NCBI RefSeq assembly: GCF_910585425.1
Contig: NZ_CAJUCP010000009.1
Span: 1 to 64,000 of the forward strand
Source: an uncultured Acetatifactor sp.
GTDB taxonomy: Bacteria > Bacillota > Clostridia > Lachnospirales > Lachnospiraceae
Reading direction: 5' to 3'
Length of the DNA stretch: 64,000 bases
The notes under the pieces were generated by a model. It saw nothing but the letters and a program-made list of their open reading frames with translations. It did not search any database and was not told where the DNA came from. A program made the translations under genes and the position numbers. This document shows positions 42,920 to 51,477 of this stretch, one piece after another; the stretch's first letter is position 1, and every line of letters begins with the position of its first letter.

Positions 42920-44593
42920 ATGTATAAGAATATGGCGAAGCTTTTAGGCTTATATATTTTAGGGGTCATCGGTTATGGGTTCTTTGTCAGCAGGTTCACG
43001 ATTCCGGTGCATCTGACGGTAGACGAGGAATTGTACATATCCATGGCCAGGTCATTCCATTACCAGGGACATTTCTCCCAGGGGGGGACCCTCCTGGATT
43101 ATACCTGTGTCCTGTATTCCATGCTGCTGTCGCTGGTATATTATTTTGCCGGGCCGGAGGACATCATGTTCTTTTTCCGCATGATAGGGACGGTGGTCAT
43201 GCTGTCCTCTGTCTTTCCGGTCTATCTGTTGGCAAAGCGGATGTTGGGGCCTGGGGGCAGGGATGGGAAAACGGTATGGATCGTGACCGCGCTGACGATT
43301 TTCCTGCCGTCTATGACGAATGCGGCATATTGCATGCAGGAAGTCCTGGTGTATCCCATATTCCTCTGGACGGCTTATTTCGTGTACAGAGAGATACAGG
43401 AAGGGCGCGTCCTGCGGATTTCCGGAGACATGGCCCTGATTGCGGCGCTTGCCGCTGTGGGCTATTTTGCGAAGACCATGTTCCTGTTCCTGCCGCTGCT
43501 GTATTGCGCATGCATGATCTGGGAGGCCTGCCGCCAGCGCTGCATTGCGGTATGGAAGAAGCTGGCCCTGTTTTCCGGCATCTGGGCGATTCTTTACGCC
43601 ATTGGAAAAGGCGGAATCCTGTGGATCAACGGAGGGATTGCGGGCTCCAATCATTACAGCGCCCAGTTTTCTAGGCTGTTTCCCATAGACTGGCGCACGA
43701 TTGCCGCCATATTGAGCTGCATTGTTTTCTATCTGGTGGCGCTTTGCTTTTACTGGGGGGTATTGCCTGTGGTGCTGCCGATTGCCGACAGAAAGGCCTA
43801 TTCGGAACAGGACAGAGGATTCCTGAGGTTCCTGCTGCTGGGGATCCTGATTCTGGTGGCGGAGATCGTGATCAGCGTGGTGATAACGGAAGAGGGTAAG
43901 GTGCTGCTGCCCCATAAGCTGCTTTACCGGTATTTTCAGATGTTCGAGCTGCCGCTGCTGCTGGTGTACCTGAAAGGAAGGAACCGGTTCAGACTGCCCG
44001 GATGGATCTGGCCGGTGTACATCGCTGTCTTTTCCTATCTTGGCTTCTATTTTGCCGTGATGGGCGACGGACAGAGGACCGGGATTATTGACGCGCCGAT
44101 ATTCCTGCTGATAGACAATATTACTCAGATGTTCCTGCCGCATTTCAATATCCTTGCCTGCGGGGCTGCCGCCGCTGCGGCCTGCTTTATGTGGGTATGG
44201 CACCGGAGGCATCGGGTGGAGGGGTATATCAGGTGGTCCAATATAGCCGGGCTGGCGGCTGTGGGGGCGATTTTCCTGATCAATCTGTACCAGTTGCCTT
44301 ATTACAACAATCAGGTGGCTATGGGTTCTGCCATTCAGGAGGATGCGGTATGCATCGCGGAATATATAAGCGGGAATGGGCTGGAGGACGTGGCAGTCTA
44401 TTATCTGGATACGCAGAAGGCTCCCTACGGAAGGGCTGTATACGCCTATCTGCCCCAGGAGGTCATTCCCGTGGCACAGACGGAGCTTGGAACGCTGACA
44501 GGAGAGTACCTTCTGATAAGCGACGGAGAGGAATGCCCTGGCGATAGGGTGGAGCTGGACTTACAGGTGCTGCATGTCAGCCGCTGTGAATGA
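42920..44593 (+). CDS. Polytopic membrane protein, GT-C glycosyltransferase-like
   Basis: Membrane protein of 557 residues with about twelve helices and a small C-terminal extracellular domain (about 470-557). An acidic motif in the first outer loop, LTVDEELYISMARSF, fits the GT-C/PMT type that uses lipid-linked sugars. FLPSMTNAAYCMQEVLVYP is a further loop pattern of that group. Donor and acceptor are unknown. The start is ATG 42920 with GGGGAGGGG before it; upstream codons of the frame cover the promoter. Its stop lies about 50 bases before the regulator start. Confidence 0.72.
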   Translation: MYKNMAKLLGLYILGVIGYGFFVSRFTIPVHLTVDEELYISMARSFHYQGHFSQGGTLLDYTCVLYSMLLSLVYYFAGPEDIMFFFRMIGTVVMLSSVFPVYLLAKRMLGPGGRDGKTVWIVTALTIFLPSMTNAAYCMQEVLVYPIFLWTAYFVYREIQEGRVLRISGDMALIAALAAVGYFAKTMFLFLPLLYCACMIWEACRQRCIAVWKKLALFSGIWAILYAIGKGGILWINGGIAGSNHYSAQFSRLFPIDWRTIAAILSCIVFYLVALCFYWGVLPVVLPIADRKAYSEQDRGFLRFLLLGILILVAEIVISVVITEEGKVLLPHKLLYRYFQMFELPLLLVYLKGRNRFRLPGWIWPVYIAVFSYLGFYFAVMGDGQRTGIIDAPIFLLIDNITQMFLPHFNILACGAAAAAACFMWVWHRRHRVEGYIRWSNIAGLAAVGAIFLINLYQLPYYNNQVAMGSAIQEDAVCIAEYISGNGLEDVAVYYLDTQKAPYGRAVYAYLPQEVIPVAQTELGTLTGEYLLISDGEECPGDRVELDLQVLHVSRCE

Positions 44594-44643
44594 AAAAGGC
44601 TCAAGTAGTAAAACGGTTAAGCCTAAATATAAGGATAAAATGG

Positions 44644-46593
44644 ATGAAGCATATCAACGAGCCGAAATTTATACTGGAATACAATAAGGCATATGGCCAA
44701 ATGATTCGCCAGGAGCGGAGGAAACGAAAGCTGTCACTGGAAGACTTGTCCTCTGGAATTTTGAGCCGGACAGCGCTGGAAAGGGTGGAAAAGGGAGAGG
44801 CTCAATGGACAAAGCTGACAGGAGATACCTTGATGCTGCGCATGGGAATTTCGCCGGAATATTTTGAATCGCTGACTTCGGGTGAGAGCTTGGAACGGTG
44901 GCGGATGCGGGAGGATATCTGTCTGCTGGTGTATGGCGATTCGGAACAGGCTGTGGCAAGGCTGAAGGAATACCGGGAAATCTACAACAACCGGGAACCT
45001 CTGGAAGAACAATTCCTGCTGAAGGCGGAGGTCGTCCTGATGCTGCATGCCGCGGCGAGATTCGAAGAGACGCGACATCAAGGCCAGATAGCCCGGACAC
45101 GGGGATATACAGATGCTGCGGCCATTCTGGAAAAAGCTTGGCAGATGGTAGGCTGCACTGTCCGGATGGGCTGGGAGCGGCATCTGGAGGAGCTTTGTCT
45201 GTCTCCCGGGGAGCTGGAGGCGGTTCTTCTGTTTAGTGCTGCACTGTTCCTGAATAAAAGAGAAGAGGAGGCATGGGAACTGTGGAAGACTGTGTGGGAA
45301 TATCCCAAAGCGCATGGCTGGGGAGAACGTACAATGGCGTTGATTCTGCCCCAGGCCGCCATACTGGGAATCCGACAGGCATATGCGTCCGGCGGATTCA
45401 GCGATTCGCTGGCGTATATGGGGATTTCAGAGGGAGATATGGCTGCCAGAGGGCAGAGGGCTTTGGAATTGCTGCGCAGACATGGCTGCCACTGCTATGC
45501 GTTGCCGCTGCTGGATGCCCTGTGTGGGTTGGACGCGGCTCTTTTCGGGAGGCCGGAGTACCCGGAGCAGATTGGTAAATTCCGGGAGATGTTCCGGGAG
45601 ATATATGGATGGTTCGGCTATCCAGGATACCGGATATGGCAGGGGATTTCCATTGACAATACCAGGGATGCGGGTACTGTCCTGAAAATGCTCCGGACAT
45701 TCTATGGAAAATCCAGGGAAAGGGCGGTTTATGACGGAGGGGAACAGATAGTCACGCCCCGCCATTTGGAGAAGATAGAGAAGGGGATGCATAAGCTTTC
45801 TTATGAAAATTACAGCAGGCTGGCAAAACAATACGGGAAGTATGGGGGATGGCATACGCCGTTGCTGGAAACGGATTCGGTGGATGTCCTGGCTCTGCGG
45901 CAGCGGATTAGCACATTGCTGGAATATAGCGACTGGGAGGGTGCAGAGAGGGAGATTCATAAATTCCGCGAAATGGTAGACGAGGAGTACCCAAAGGTAA
46001 GACAGGAATTGCGTTTTTTCGAAGCTGCCATGAAATGGAAAAAGGAAGGGGCATTGCGGGAAAGCCTGGAAATGATGATGGAAGCGCTGCATTGTACGGT
46101 GCCTGAGTTCGAAGATAGAGATATGAAGTGGTGGGTTTTCCAGCGGGAGGAGATTATGATTGCCAGCGATATCGCAGAACTTTATTGCAAGTTAGGAGAT
46201 TTGAAGGAAACGAAAAAATGGATTGAAGCTGTGCTTTTTTCCATGGAGCAAAACAGCGTAAGAACCGGTATCCATATCTGCGGCTATGATATTGTTGTAC
46301 TAGGCTATAGTGACTATCTGGGAGATATACATGATTTTGACTGTGCGACAGAACTCAGCGAAGCAACGGTCTCAAAGCTCTTACAAATCAACAGGATAAA
46401 TTGTATCCGGCATTTGTTTTATCATATTGCATGGAATGCCTATGAGGCAGCCTCTGAAAGGCCGGAAAGACGCGAGTCCCTCCGGCTGAAATGGAGAAAG
46501 GCTTTTCAAATCAGCGACTCCATGGCAGATTTTATGTATGATTCTCGCATGAGAGCATTATTAGAGGAACGGGAATCGAAATATTTATCATAA
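44644..46593 (+). CDS. XRE-type regulator with helical repeat domain (RRNPP-like, peptide-sensing)
   Basis: Regulator of 649 residues. Residues about 15-65 form an XRE helix-turn-helix (RKRKLSLEDLSSGILSRTALERVEKGE). A second HTH-like stretch occurs mid-protein (about residue 375), TPRHLEKIEKGMHKLSYENYSRLAKQYG. The rest is made of helical pairs resembling tetratricopeptide repeats, the peptide-binding part of Rgg/PlcR-type regulators. ATG 44644 has AAGGA 8 bases upstream; an earlier ATG at 44590 has no site. It faces a small secreted-peptide gene and sits before a RiPP operon whose promoter carries a large palindrome, so it is the likely controller of both. Confidence 0.8.
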   Translation: MKHINEPKFILEYNKAYGQMIRQERRKRKLSLEDLSSGILSRTALERVEKGEAQWTKLTGDTLMLRMGISPEYFESLTSGESLERWRMREDICLLVYGDSEQAVARLKEYREIYNNREPLEEQFLLKAEVVLMLHAAARFEETRHQGQIARTRGYTDAAAILEKAWQMVGCTVRMGWERHLEELCLSPGELEAVLLFSAALFLNKREEEAWELWKTVWEYPKAHGWGERTMALILPQAAILGIRQAYASGGFSDSLAYMGISEGDMAARGQRALELLRRHGCHCYALPLLDALCGLDAALFGRPEYPEQIGKFREMFREIYGWFGYPGYRIWQGISIDNTRDAGTVLKMLRTFYGKSRERAVYDGGEQIVTPRHLEKIEKGMHKLSYENYSRLAKQYGKYGGWHTPLLETDSVDVLALRQRISTLLEYSDWEGAEREIHKFREMVDEEYPKVRQELRFFEAAMKWKKEGALRESLEMMMEALHCTVPEFEDRDMKWWVFQREEIMIASDIAELYCKLGDLKETKKWIEAVLFSMEQNSVRTGIHICGYDIVVLGYSDYLGDIHDFDCATELSEATVSKLLQINRINCIRHLFYHIAWNAYEAASERPERRESLRLKWRKAFQISDSMADFMYDSRMRALLEERESKYLS

Positions 46594-46609
46594 TTAATCA
46601 TCATATTTT

Positions 46610-46705
46610 TCAACCATTGTCTGGCAAAGCGGGATTGCCCGACACGGCAAGTATTAATGCTAGGATGGATAGTGCAGGTGCAAGCTGTAGTTTTTTGTTT
46701 TTCAT
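46610..46705 (-). CDS. Candidate pheromone peptide (31 residues)
   Basis: Short secreted peptide: basic MKNKK, a hydrophobic stretch of about 16 residues, then the polar C-terminal end SGNPALPDNG. AAGGAG lies 9 bases before the ATG. It is convergent with the XRE/repeat regulator, ending 17 bases from it, and its promoter shares the palindrome with the precursor promoter. This arrangement is that of Phr/PapR/SHP-type signal peptides: export, processing of the C-terminus, re-import and binding to the regulator. Too short for most gene finders. The function is inference from context. Confidence 0.68.
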   Translation of the reverse strand: MKNKKLQLAPALSILALILAVSGNPALPDNG

Positions 46706-46764
46706 TAGCGGTGTCTCCTTCTTAATTTTTTAATTAAGTAGTGGTGCTTTTGCTTTTATTTTAC

Positions 46765-46794
46765 ATTAGACTCTGTAAGAGAGCAATATGTCAA
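46765..46794 (-). promoter_or_regulatory. Leftward promoter of the pheromone gene
   Basis: On the minus strand TTGACA (46789-46794), an 18-base spacer and TCTAAT (46765-46770). The -35 lies in the left arm of the palindrome. A small palindrome CTTAATT/AATTAAG (46721-46738) lies between promoter and ribosome site. Confidence 0.7.
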
Positions 46795-46830
46795 ATTAGT
46801 TGAAAAAAATGCAACTGATTTGACATATTG
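46784..46830. promoter_or_regulatory. 47-bp near-perfect palindromic operator between divergent promoters
   Basis: Arms 46784-46802 and 46812-46830 are 19 bases long with a single mismatch, around a 9-base A-rich centre. Each arm contains a TTGACA box pointing outward, so one symmetric site would control both the pheromone gene and the RiPP operon. It is the natural binding site for a dimeric XRE regulator. Confidence 0.85.
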
Positions 46831-46848
46831 TGTTAGTTGGGGTATTGA
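46820..46848 (+). promoter_or_regulatory. Rightward promoter of the RiPP operon
   Basis: TTGACA (46820-46825) in the right arm of the palindrome, a 17-base spacer and TATTGA (46843-46848). The leader to the precursor start is about 80 bases. Confidence 0.72.
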
Positions 46849-46935
46849 GATATCATAGATTGAGAAGCGCTTCAAGAACTTTGTATTCAATACAAAGGAG
46901 ATACTGTAAAAGACTATATTATTAAAGGTAAGAAA

Positions 46936-47052
46936 ATGGCGGCATTGTTTAAGCTGTTGGTGACAGAAGTTCTTGTCGTTCAGCCAGCTTGTCCAAACGG
47001 TACTTGTTGCAGCTATGTTGTTGCTGGTGGAGGTATAGGTTCCATAACATAA
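46936..47052 (+). CDS. RiPP precursor peptide (38 residues, three Cys)
   Basis: Leader MAALFKLLVTEVLVV is followed by a core-like C-terminus with Cys19, Cys24 and Cys25 and a Gly-rich end (pattern QPACPNGTCCSY, then VVAGGGIGSIT). The start ATG 46936 has AAAGG 7 bases upstream. A stronger AAAGGAG at 46894-46900 lies further up, and the frame is open through that point, so a longer leader from a non-standard start is possible. It sits between the promoter and the radical SAM gene, the usual precursor position. Cys and Gly content suits thioether (sactipeptide or ranthipeptide) chemistry. Missed by length-filtered gene calls. Confidence 0.78.
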   Translation: MAALFKLLVTEVLVVQPACPNGTCCSYVVAGGGIGSIT

Positions 47053-47063
47053 GAACAATACTG

Positions 47064-47101
47064 AAAGGAAGCCTTGAGAAGTTCGCTTAAGACTTCCTTT
47101 T
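47064..47101 (+). terminator. Hairpin between precursor and modifying enzyme
   Basis: AAAGGAAG (47064-47071) pairs with CTTCCTTT (47093-47100), extended inward by a second 6-bp pairing, followed by a short T run. Partial termination here would yield more precursor than enzyme, a common RiPP arrangement. Confidence 0.7.
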
Positions 47102-47202
47102 CACAAAAATGAGATTAATCTTCAGCAATCTGCTGTAGATTATAAAGATTTGAAAAGAGCAACATTCTAAAGAATAGAGCTGCTCAAAAGGAGAAATATG
47201 CT

Positions 47203-48450
47203 ATGGATGGCGATAAATATTTAGTGTTCAATGAACAAAATTATATCCATGAATATAAAGATAAAATGCATGTCAGAATGGGCCTATATGATACAGTTAT
47301 TCTCAATCAATTACAGGAGGATGTCATAAAACTGTGTGATGGAGGACTGACAGTTCAGGAGATTTGGAATAAAATATGTATATTATATCAAACAGATGAC
47401 AATGAAGAAAACAGTGCGCTTTTTCAGCAAATGATAGAAAGGCTTATAAATGGCAATATACTACATTTGGCCGTGCAAAAAGAAGAGGTAAAAATCCGTA
47501 AATTTGGAAAAAGGATGAAGGCATATCCCGTTTGGATTATCTGTGAAGTGACTAATAAATGCAATTTTGCCTGTCCTCATTGTTATAAGGAAGCGCACAT
47601 GGATGGTTGCTATCTTGACATGGATAAGATGCACCGTATCGTTTCAGAGTTTGCCGGGTTTTCCCCGAATATCGTCTTGACTGGGGGCGAGGCATTGATG
47701 CATCCGCAGATAGAAGATATCCTCAAAATGGCAGTAATGAATTTCGAGACTACTTTGATGACAAATGGGTGCCTGCTGGATCGGATTGACATAGAATTAT
47801 TGAGTAGGCTGAAACGGCTTCAAGTATCAATGTATGGATATGATGACGAGTCGTATTACAGTTTTACAAAAAACAGGAACGGATTTTCCCGTTTGAGCAG
47901 CGGATTTGAAAAAATCAGGAAATGTAAAGGCTTGGAAATGGTCCTGACGGTAGGTATGACCAGAGAAAATATAAACCAGCTGGATAAGTATGTGGAGGCT
48001 GCAATTGAATTGGGTGCTCCAGACCTATTTTTTGGGGTGGCACTTCCAGTGGGAAGGGCGAATGAGGGAAATGATATTTTTGAGTTCAATGAGAGGGAAG
48101 GGTTACGGGCATATAATCTTGTCAGTGAGTTAAGGAGGCAGTATGAAGCAAAGATTCGCATTATGCCATTTGAAAATCAGGGTGACTACGTGCCCTTGCA
48201 CCAAAAGAGCCTCGGCTGTCAGGGTGGAAAAAGCAATATTGTCATAAATGAAAAGGGGATGGTGAGACCATGTAATATGTTGCCATCTTATCTGTTTTCT
48301 GAGTATTCTTTAGAAAGATATATCAATGATGTAAAGCACGGGATAGAAAGAAATTATGAACTTGATTTGGAGAATGTCAGGAGATATATGGAGCGGAATG
48401 GAAAGAAAGCGGAAGATATGAAATGTTCCGGTTTCTGCCATGTCAGATAG
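47203..48450 (+). CDS. Radical SAM/SPASM peptide maturase
   Basis: Enzyme of 415 residues. N-terminal part (about 15-95) resembles a PqqD-like peptide-recognition domain. The radical SAM core has the cluster motif CNFACPHC (CX3CX2C, about residue 122), LTGGEALMHP and SMYGYDDESYYSFTK. The C-terminal SPASM-type region has Cys in SLGCQGGK, RPCNMLP and the final CSGFCHV for auxiliary iron-sulfur clusters. It should install cross-links on the peptide encoded just upstream. AGGAG lies 9 bases before ATG 47203. The gene is AT-rich like the precursor, unlike the exporter downstream. Confidence 0.92.
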   Translation: MDGDKYLVFNEQNYIHEYKDKMHVRMGLYDTVILNQLQEDVIKLCDGGLTVQEIWNKICILYQTDDNEENSALFQQMIERLINGNILHLAVQKEEVKIRKFGKRMKAYPVWIICEVTNKCNFACPHCYKEAHMDGCYLDMDKMHRIVSEFAGFSPNIVLTGGEALMHPQIEDILKMAVMNFETTLMTNGCLLDRIDIELLSRLKRLQVSMYGYDDESYYSFTKNRNGFSRLSSGFEKIRKCKGLEMVLTVGMTRENINQLDKYVEAAIELGAPDLFFGVALPVGRANEGNDIFEFNEREGLRAYNLVSELRRQYEAKIRIMPFENQGDYVPLHQKSLGCQGGKSNIVINEKGMVRPCNMLPSYLFSEYSLERYINDVKHGIERNYELDLENVRRYMERNGKKAEDMKCSGFCHVR

Positions 48451-48480
48451 TTAAGAGATTATGAAGGTGGAGGACAGCAA

Positions 48481-50151
48481 ATGTACCATTATATGACAAA
48501 GAAAAAGGGAAGTTTTGCCCTGATGATGATTTTGTTGGTAGCCGAAGGTGTAGCGGGGGTTTTCTTCTCGCTGGTCATGAGTAGCCTAGTGGACAGCGCG
48601 GGAAAAAGCGGGGGGGATTTGCTCATGGCCTTGGCTGGGGGTATCGCCTATACGATAGTCTACATCTTGCTGATGATTGGCTACCATTGCCACAAGGCAT
48701 CGTTGATAGCAGATGCCAGATGCTGCCTGAAAGGAGATATCTTTTCGGGGATTATGGGCAGGAGCGTGGCTGACTTCGACACGGGGAACAGTGGAGAATA
48801 CATCAATGGACTGAGCAACAACATGAACATGTTCGAGGGCGTCTGCTTTGAGAACATCATCAGAGTATTGGAGTGCGTGGTATCCTTTGGCACTGCGGCC
48901 GTAATCTGCATCGCAGTCCAGCCGCTTATGCTGGTGCTTATGCTGCTTCTGGCATTCATCACCCTGGCAACAACGAAGCTTACGGCGGGCTCGCTTGAGA
49001 AGAGTACGGAGCGTTTTGCCAGAAGTGCTGAAGAATATATGGCGGAAATCAAGGACGATTTCGGGGGATTCCGCCTGGTAAGATCCTTCGGCATTATAGA
49101 CAGCATCCTGAACAAGCACGGACAGAAGAACAGACGGATGGAGGACGCAAAGCGGGAGAACGAGAGCCGTAGAATCGTATGCATCTGCATAGGGCAATTC
49201 GTAGGTCTGCTGTCCACGGTGCTGGTCATGGCCGCGGCAGCGTATCTATGCCTTCAGGGATTGTGCTCGGCGGGGATGGTAATCGGTTTTGGACATCTGA
49301 TTGGGAAGGTAGTGGCCCCCATCACAGCAGTCCCTTCTATCGTGGCTAACTTCCGTGCTGCTAGACCGCTGCAGAGACGTTTCGAGGCGCTGATGGCGCG
49401 GGATGGAGAGACCGGGAAGGAGGCTGCCCCGAAGCATGTAGACGCAGTCGGTCTGGAGGATGTTTCCTTCGGATATCAGGAAGGGCAGGAAGTTCTGCAT
49501 GGCTTAAGCTTCCGATTCGACATGGGAAAACGCTACGCGGTAGTGGGGAGCAGCGGGAGCGGAAAGTCCACAATGATGTCGCTTCTTGCGGGATATTATC
49601 CCTCTTACAGTGGGGAGATAAGGTTCGGCGGCACAAGGCTGCGGGACATTGGTGAGAGCGGTAGAAGCGCGCTGATAGGGGTGGTGTCTCAGGAGGCCTT
49701 CCTGTTCAACGACACTGTGGAGAACAACATCACGCTGTACCGGGAATACGCGCCGCAGGAGATTCGCAGGGCCATCGAGGAGGCTGGGCTTAGCGGGTTT
49801 GTGGCCTCGCTGCCCGAGGGGCTGCAGACAAAGGTGGACGAGAATGGGAAGAACCTTTCCGGCGGAGAGAAGCAGCGCGTCAGCCTGGCCAGGGCCATCC
49901 TGCAGAAGAACAAGATTCTGTTGTTGGATGAGTTCACGGCGAACCTGGATGAACAGACAGCAGGGGAGATAGAACAGCAGTTGCTGGCTCGGGAAGACTG
50001 CCTGATTATCGCGGTGACACACCGGCTGAAGCCGGAGATTTTACGGCAGTACGACAAGATAATGGTTCTGTCCCAAGGCCGGATTTGTGCAGCAGGAAGC
50101 TATGACGAGCTGGCGGCCATGGGGGAGGCGGGGGTCTTGGGATATAAATAG
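48481..50151 (+). CDS. ABC exporter of the RiPP cluster (fused membrane and ATPase domains)
   Basis: Half-transporter of 556 residues: six helices (about 1-300), then an ATPase with Walker A GSSGSGKST (about 357), Q-loop SQEAFLFNDTVENN, signature LSGGEKQRVSLAR (about 460) and Walker B LLLDEFTANLD, where Phe replaces the usual Pro. No N-terminal peptidase domain, so leader removal would need another protease. It follows the radical SAM gene by 30 bases with GGTGGAGG before the ATG. It probably exports the mature peptide as a homodimer. Confidence 0.9.
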   Translation: MYHYMTKKKGSFALMMILLVAEGVAGVFFSLVMSSLVDSAGKSGGDLLMALAGGIAYTIVYILLMIGYHCHKASLIADARCCLKGDIFSGIMGRSVADFDTGNSGEYINGLSNNMNMFEGVCFENIIRVLECVVSFGTAAVICIAVQPLMLVLMLLLAFITLATTKLTAGSLEKSTERFARSAEEYMAEIKDDFGGFRLVRSFGIIDSILNKHGQKNRRMEDAKRENESRRIVCICIGQFVGLLSTVLVMAAAAYLCLQGLCSAGMVIGFGHLIGKVVAPITAVPSIVANFRAARPLQRRFEALMARDGETGKEAAPKHVDAVGLEDVSFGYQEGQEVLHGLSFRFDMGKRYAVVGSSGSGKSTMMSLLAGYYPSYSGEIRFGGTRLRDIGESGRSALIGVVSQEAFLFNDTVENNITLYREYAPQEIRRAIEEAGLSGFVASLPEGLQTKVDENGKNLSGGEKQRVSLARAILQKNKILLLDEFTANLDEQTAGEIEQQLLAREDCLIIAVTHRLKPEILRQYDKIMVLSQGRICAAGSYDELAAMGEAGVLGYK

Positions 50152-50286
50152 ATATTCTGGATTGACGAAAACAGGTTTCACACTTTTTTCAAACATCAAA
50201 CACATTTTTTTCACCGAATCCCCATAAACTTTTCACGCCTCCCTGATATATTTTTCCTATCAATATATCAAGGAGGTTGTTCTACA

Positions 50287-51474
50287 ATGAGACAAAGGAT
50301 TCTTTCGAAACCACAGACTTCTGTGACGGCCCTGGTGGCGGCTATGGCGGCGGTGCTGTATCTGTGCCTGGCGGCGCTGCCCGTGCATGCGGCGGAGGGC
50401 TTCGACTTCTATACGGACAGTCCCGGCATCCATGTGACCGCCGGGGATGCCTTAAGCTTCAACCTGCACCTGGCCGGGAGCAACGCGGCGGGCTCGGACG
50501 TGGCCCTGTCCGTGGCGTCCATGCCGGAGGGCTTCACCGGGTTCTTCAAGAGCGGCAGCTATGAGGTGACGAAAGTACATGCCAGCGGGGACGGGGCGGA
50601 TACCATCGCCACTTTTCAGACCACAGTCCCTTCCGACGTGGCGGACGGGGTCTATGAGATCGTGCTCCACGCGGCATCCGAGGGAGGCTTTGAGGACGAT
50701 CTGATTCTCACCCTCACGGTCAGCGGCCTGGAGTCCGGGGAGAGCAACTTCCATGTGGAGTACCCGGACCAGGAGGGCGTCTCCGGAACCGCGTTCTCCT
50801 ATTCCACCACCATCGCAAACAACACCCTGAACACCCAGAACTACAATTTCTCCTCCAATGCCCCCGCGGGCTGGACGGTGGCGTTCAGCAGCGAATCCAC
50901 CCAGGTGTCCAGCCTGGAGGTGGAGTCCGGCAGCAGCAAGAGCGTGACCATTACAGTGACGCCGCCGGAGAAGGTGGAGGCGGGGGACTACACCGTGGAG
51001 TGCGCGGCCACCTCCGCCAAGGAGCAGTTGTCCACGGCGCTGAACGTGAAGATCCTGGGCACCTACGGGCTGGATCTGTCCACTACGGACGGCCGTCTGT
51101 CCTTTGACGCTTTCGCGAATAAGGAGTCCGATGTGACCCTGAAGCTCACCAACAGCGGCAACATCGCCCTGGAGAACATTTCCCTCACATCCTCCGCGCC
51201 TGCCGGGTGGGAGGTGAGCTTTGACAGCAGCGTGATCGACGCGCTGGAGCCGGGGGCCTCCAAGGAGGTGGTGGCCCATGTGACGCCGGGGAAGGATTCC
51301 CTGACAGGGGACTATGTGACCATCATGAGCGCCTCCTGCGACAACCAGTCCGCCCAGGCCAGCTTCCGCATCACCGTGAAGACCCAGACCGGCTGGGGCA
51401 TCATCGCCGTGGCCATCATCATCGCCGTGGCGGCGGGCCTGTACGGCATCATGAAGAAATACGGCAGGAGGTAG
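50287..51474 (+). CDS. Membrane-anchored protein with NEW3-type beta domains
   Basis: Protein of 395 residues with a signal peptide (cleavage near LPVHAAEG), three successive Ig-like NEW3 repeats (visible as AGWTVAFSSESTQV and AGWEVSFDSSVIDAL, each with a PP or PG-rich strand after it), and a C-terminal helix plus basic tail (WGIIAVAIIIAVAAGLYGIMKKYGRR-like layout). Such proteins accompany ABC-2 transporters as in this case: the ATPase gene starts 3 bases later. The role may be substrate or cell-wall binding. An 8-bp inverted repeat (50244-50251/50263-50270) lies just before the ribosome site. Confidence 0.82.
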   Translation: MRQRILSKPQTSVTALVAAMAAVLYLCLAALPVHAAEGFDFYTDSPGIHVTAGDALSFNLHLAGSNAAGSDVALSVASMPEGFTGFFKSGSYEVTKVHASGDGADTIATFQTTVPSDVADGVYEIVLHAASEGGFEDDLILTLTVSGLESGESNFHVEYPDQEGVSGTAFSYSTTIANNTLNTQNYNFSSNAPAGWTVAFSSESTQVSSLEVESGSSKSVTITVTPPEKVEAGDYTVECAATSAKEQLSTALNVKILGTYGLDLSTTDGRLSFDAFANKESDVTLKLTNSGNIALENISLTSSAPAGWEVSFDSSVIDALEPGASKEVVAHVTPGKDSLTGDYVTIMSASCDNQSAQASFRITVKTQTGWGIIAVAIIIAVAAGLYGIMKKYGRR

Positions 51475-51477
51475 GGT

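Noticed and set aside
46594..46783. Reading the AT-rich stretch as a plain terminator region of the regulator
   Set aside because: The minus strand holds a complete small gene with ribosome site and promoter, which explains the stretch better.
46756..47058. Minus-strand frame of 100 codons across the RiPP promoter and precursor
   Set aside because: It runs through the palindrome and both promoters and is antisense to the precursor. There is no ribosome site and the translation is unlike a protein.
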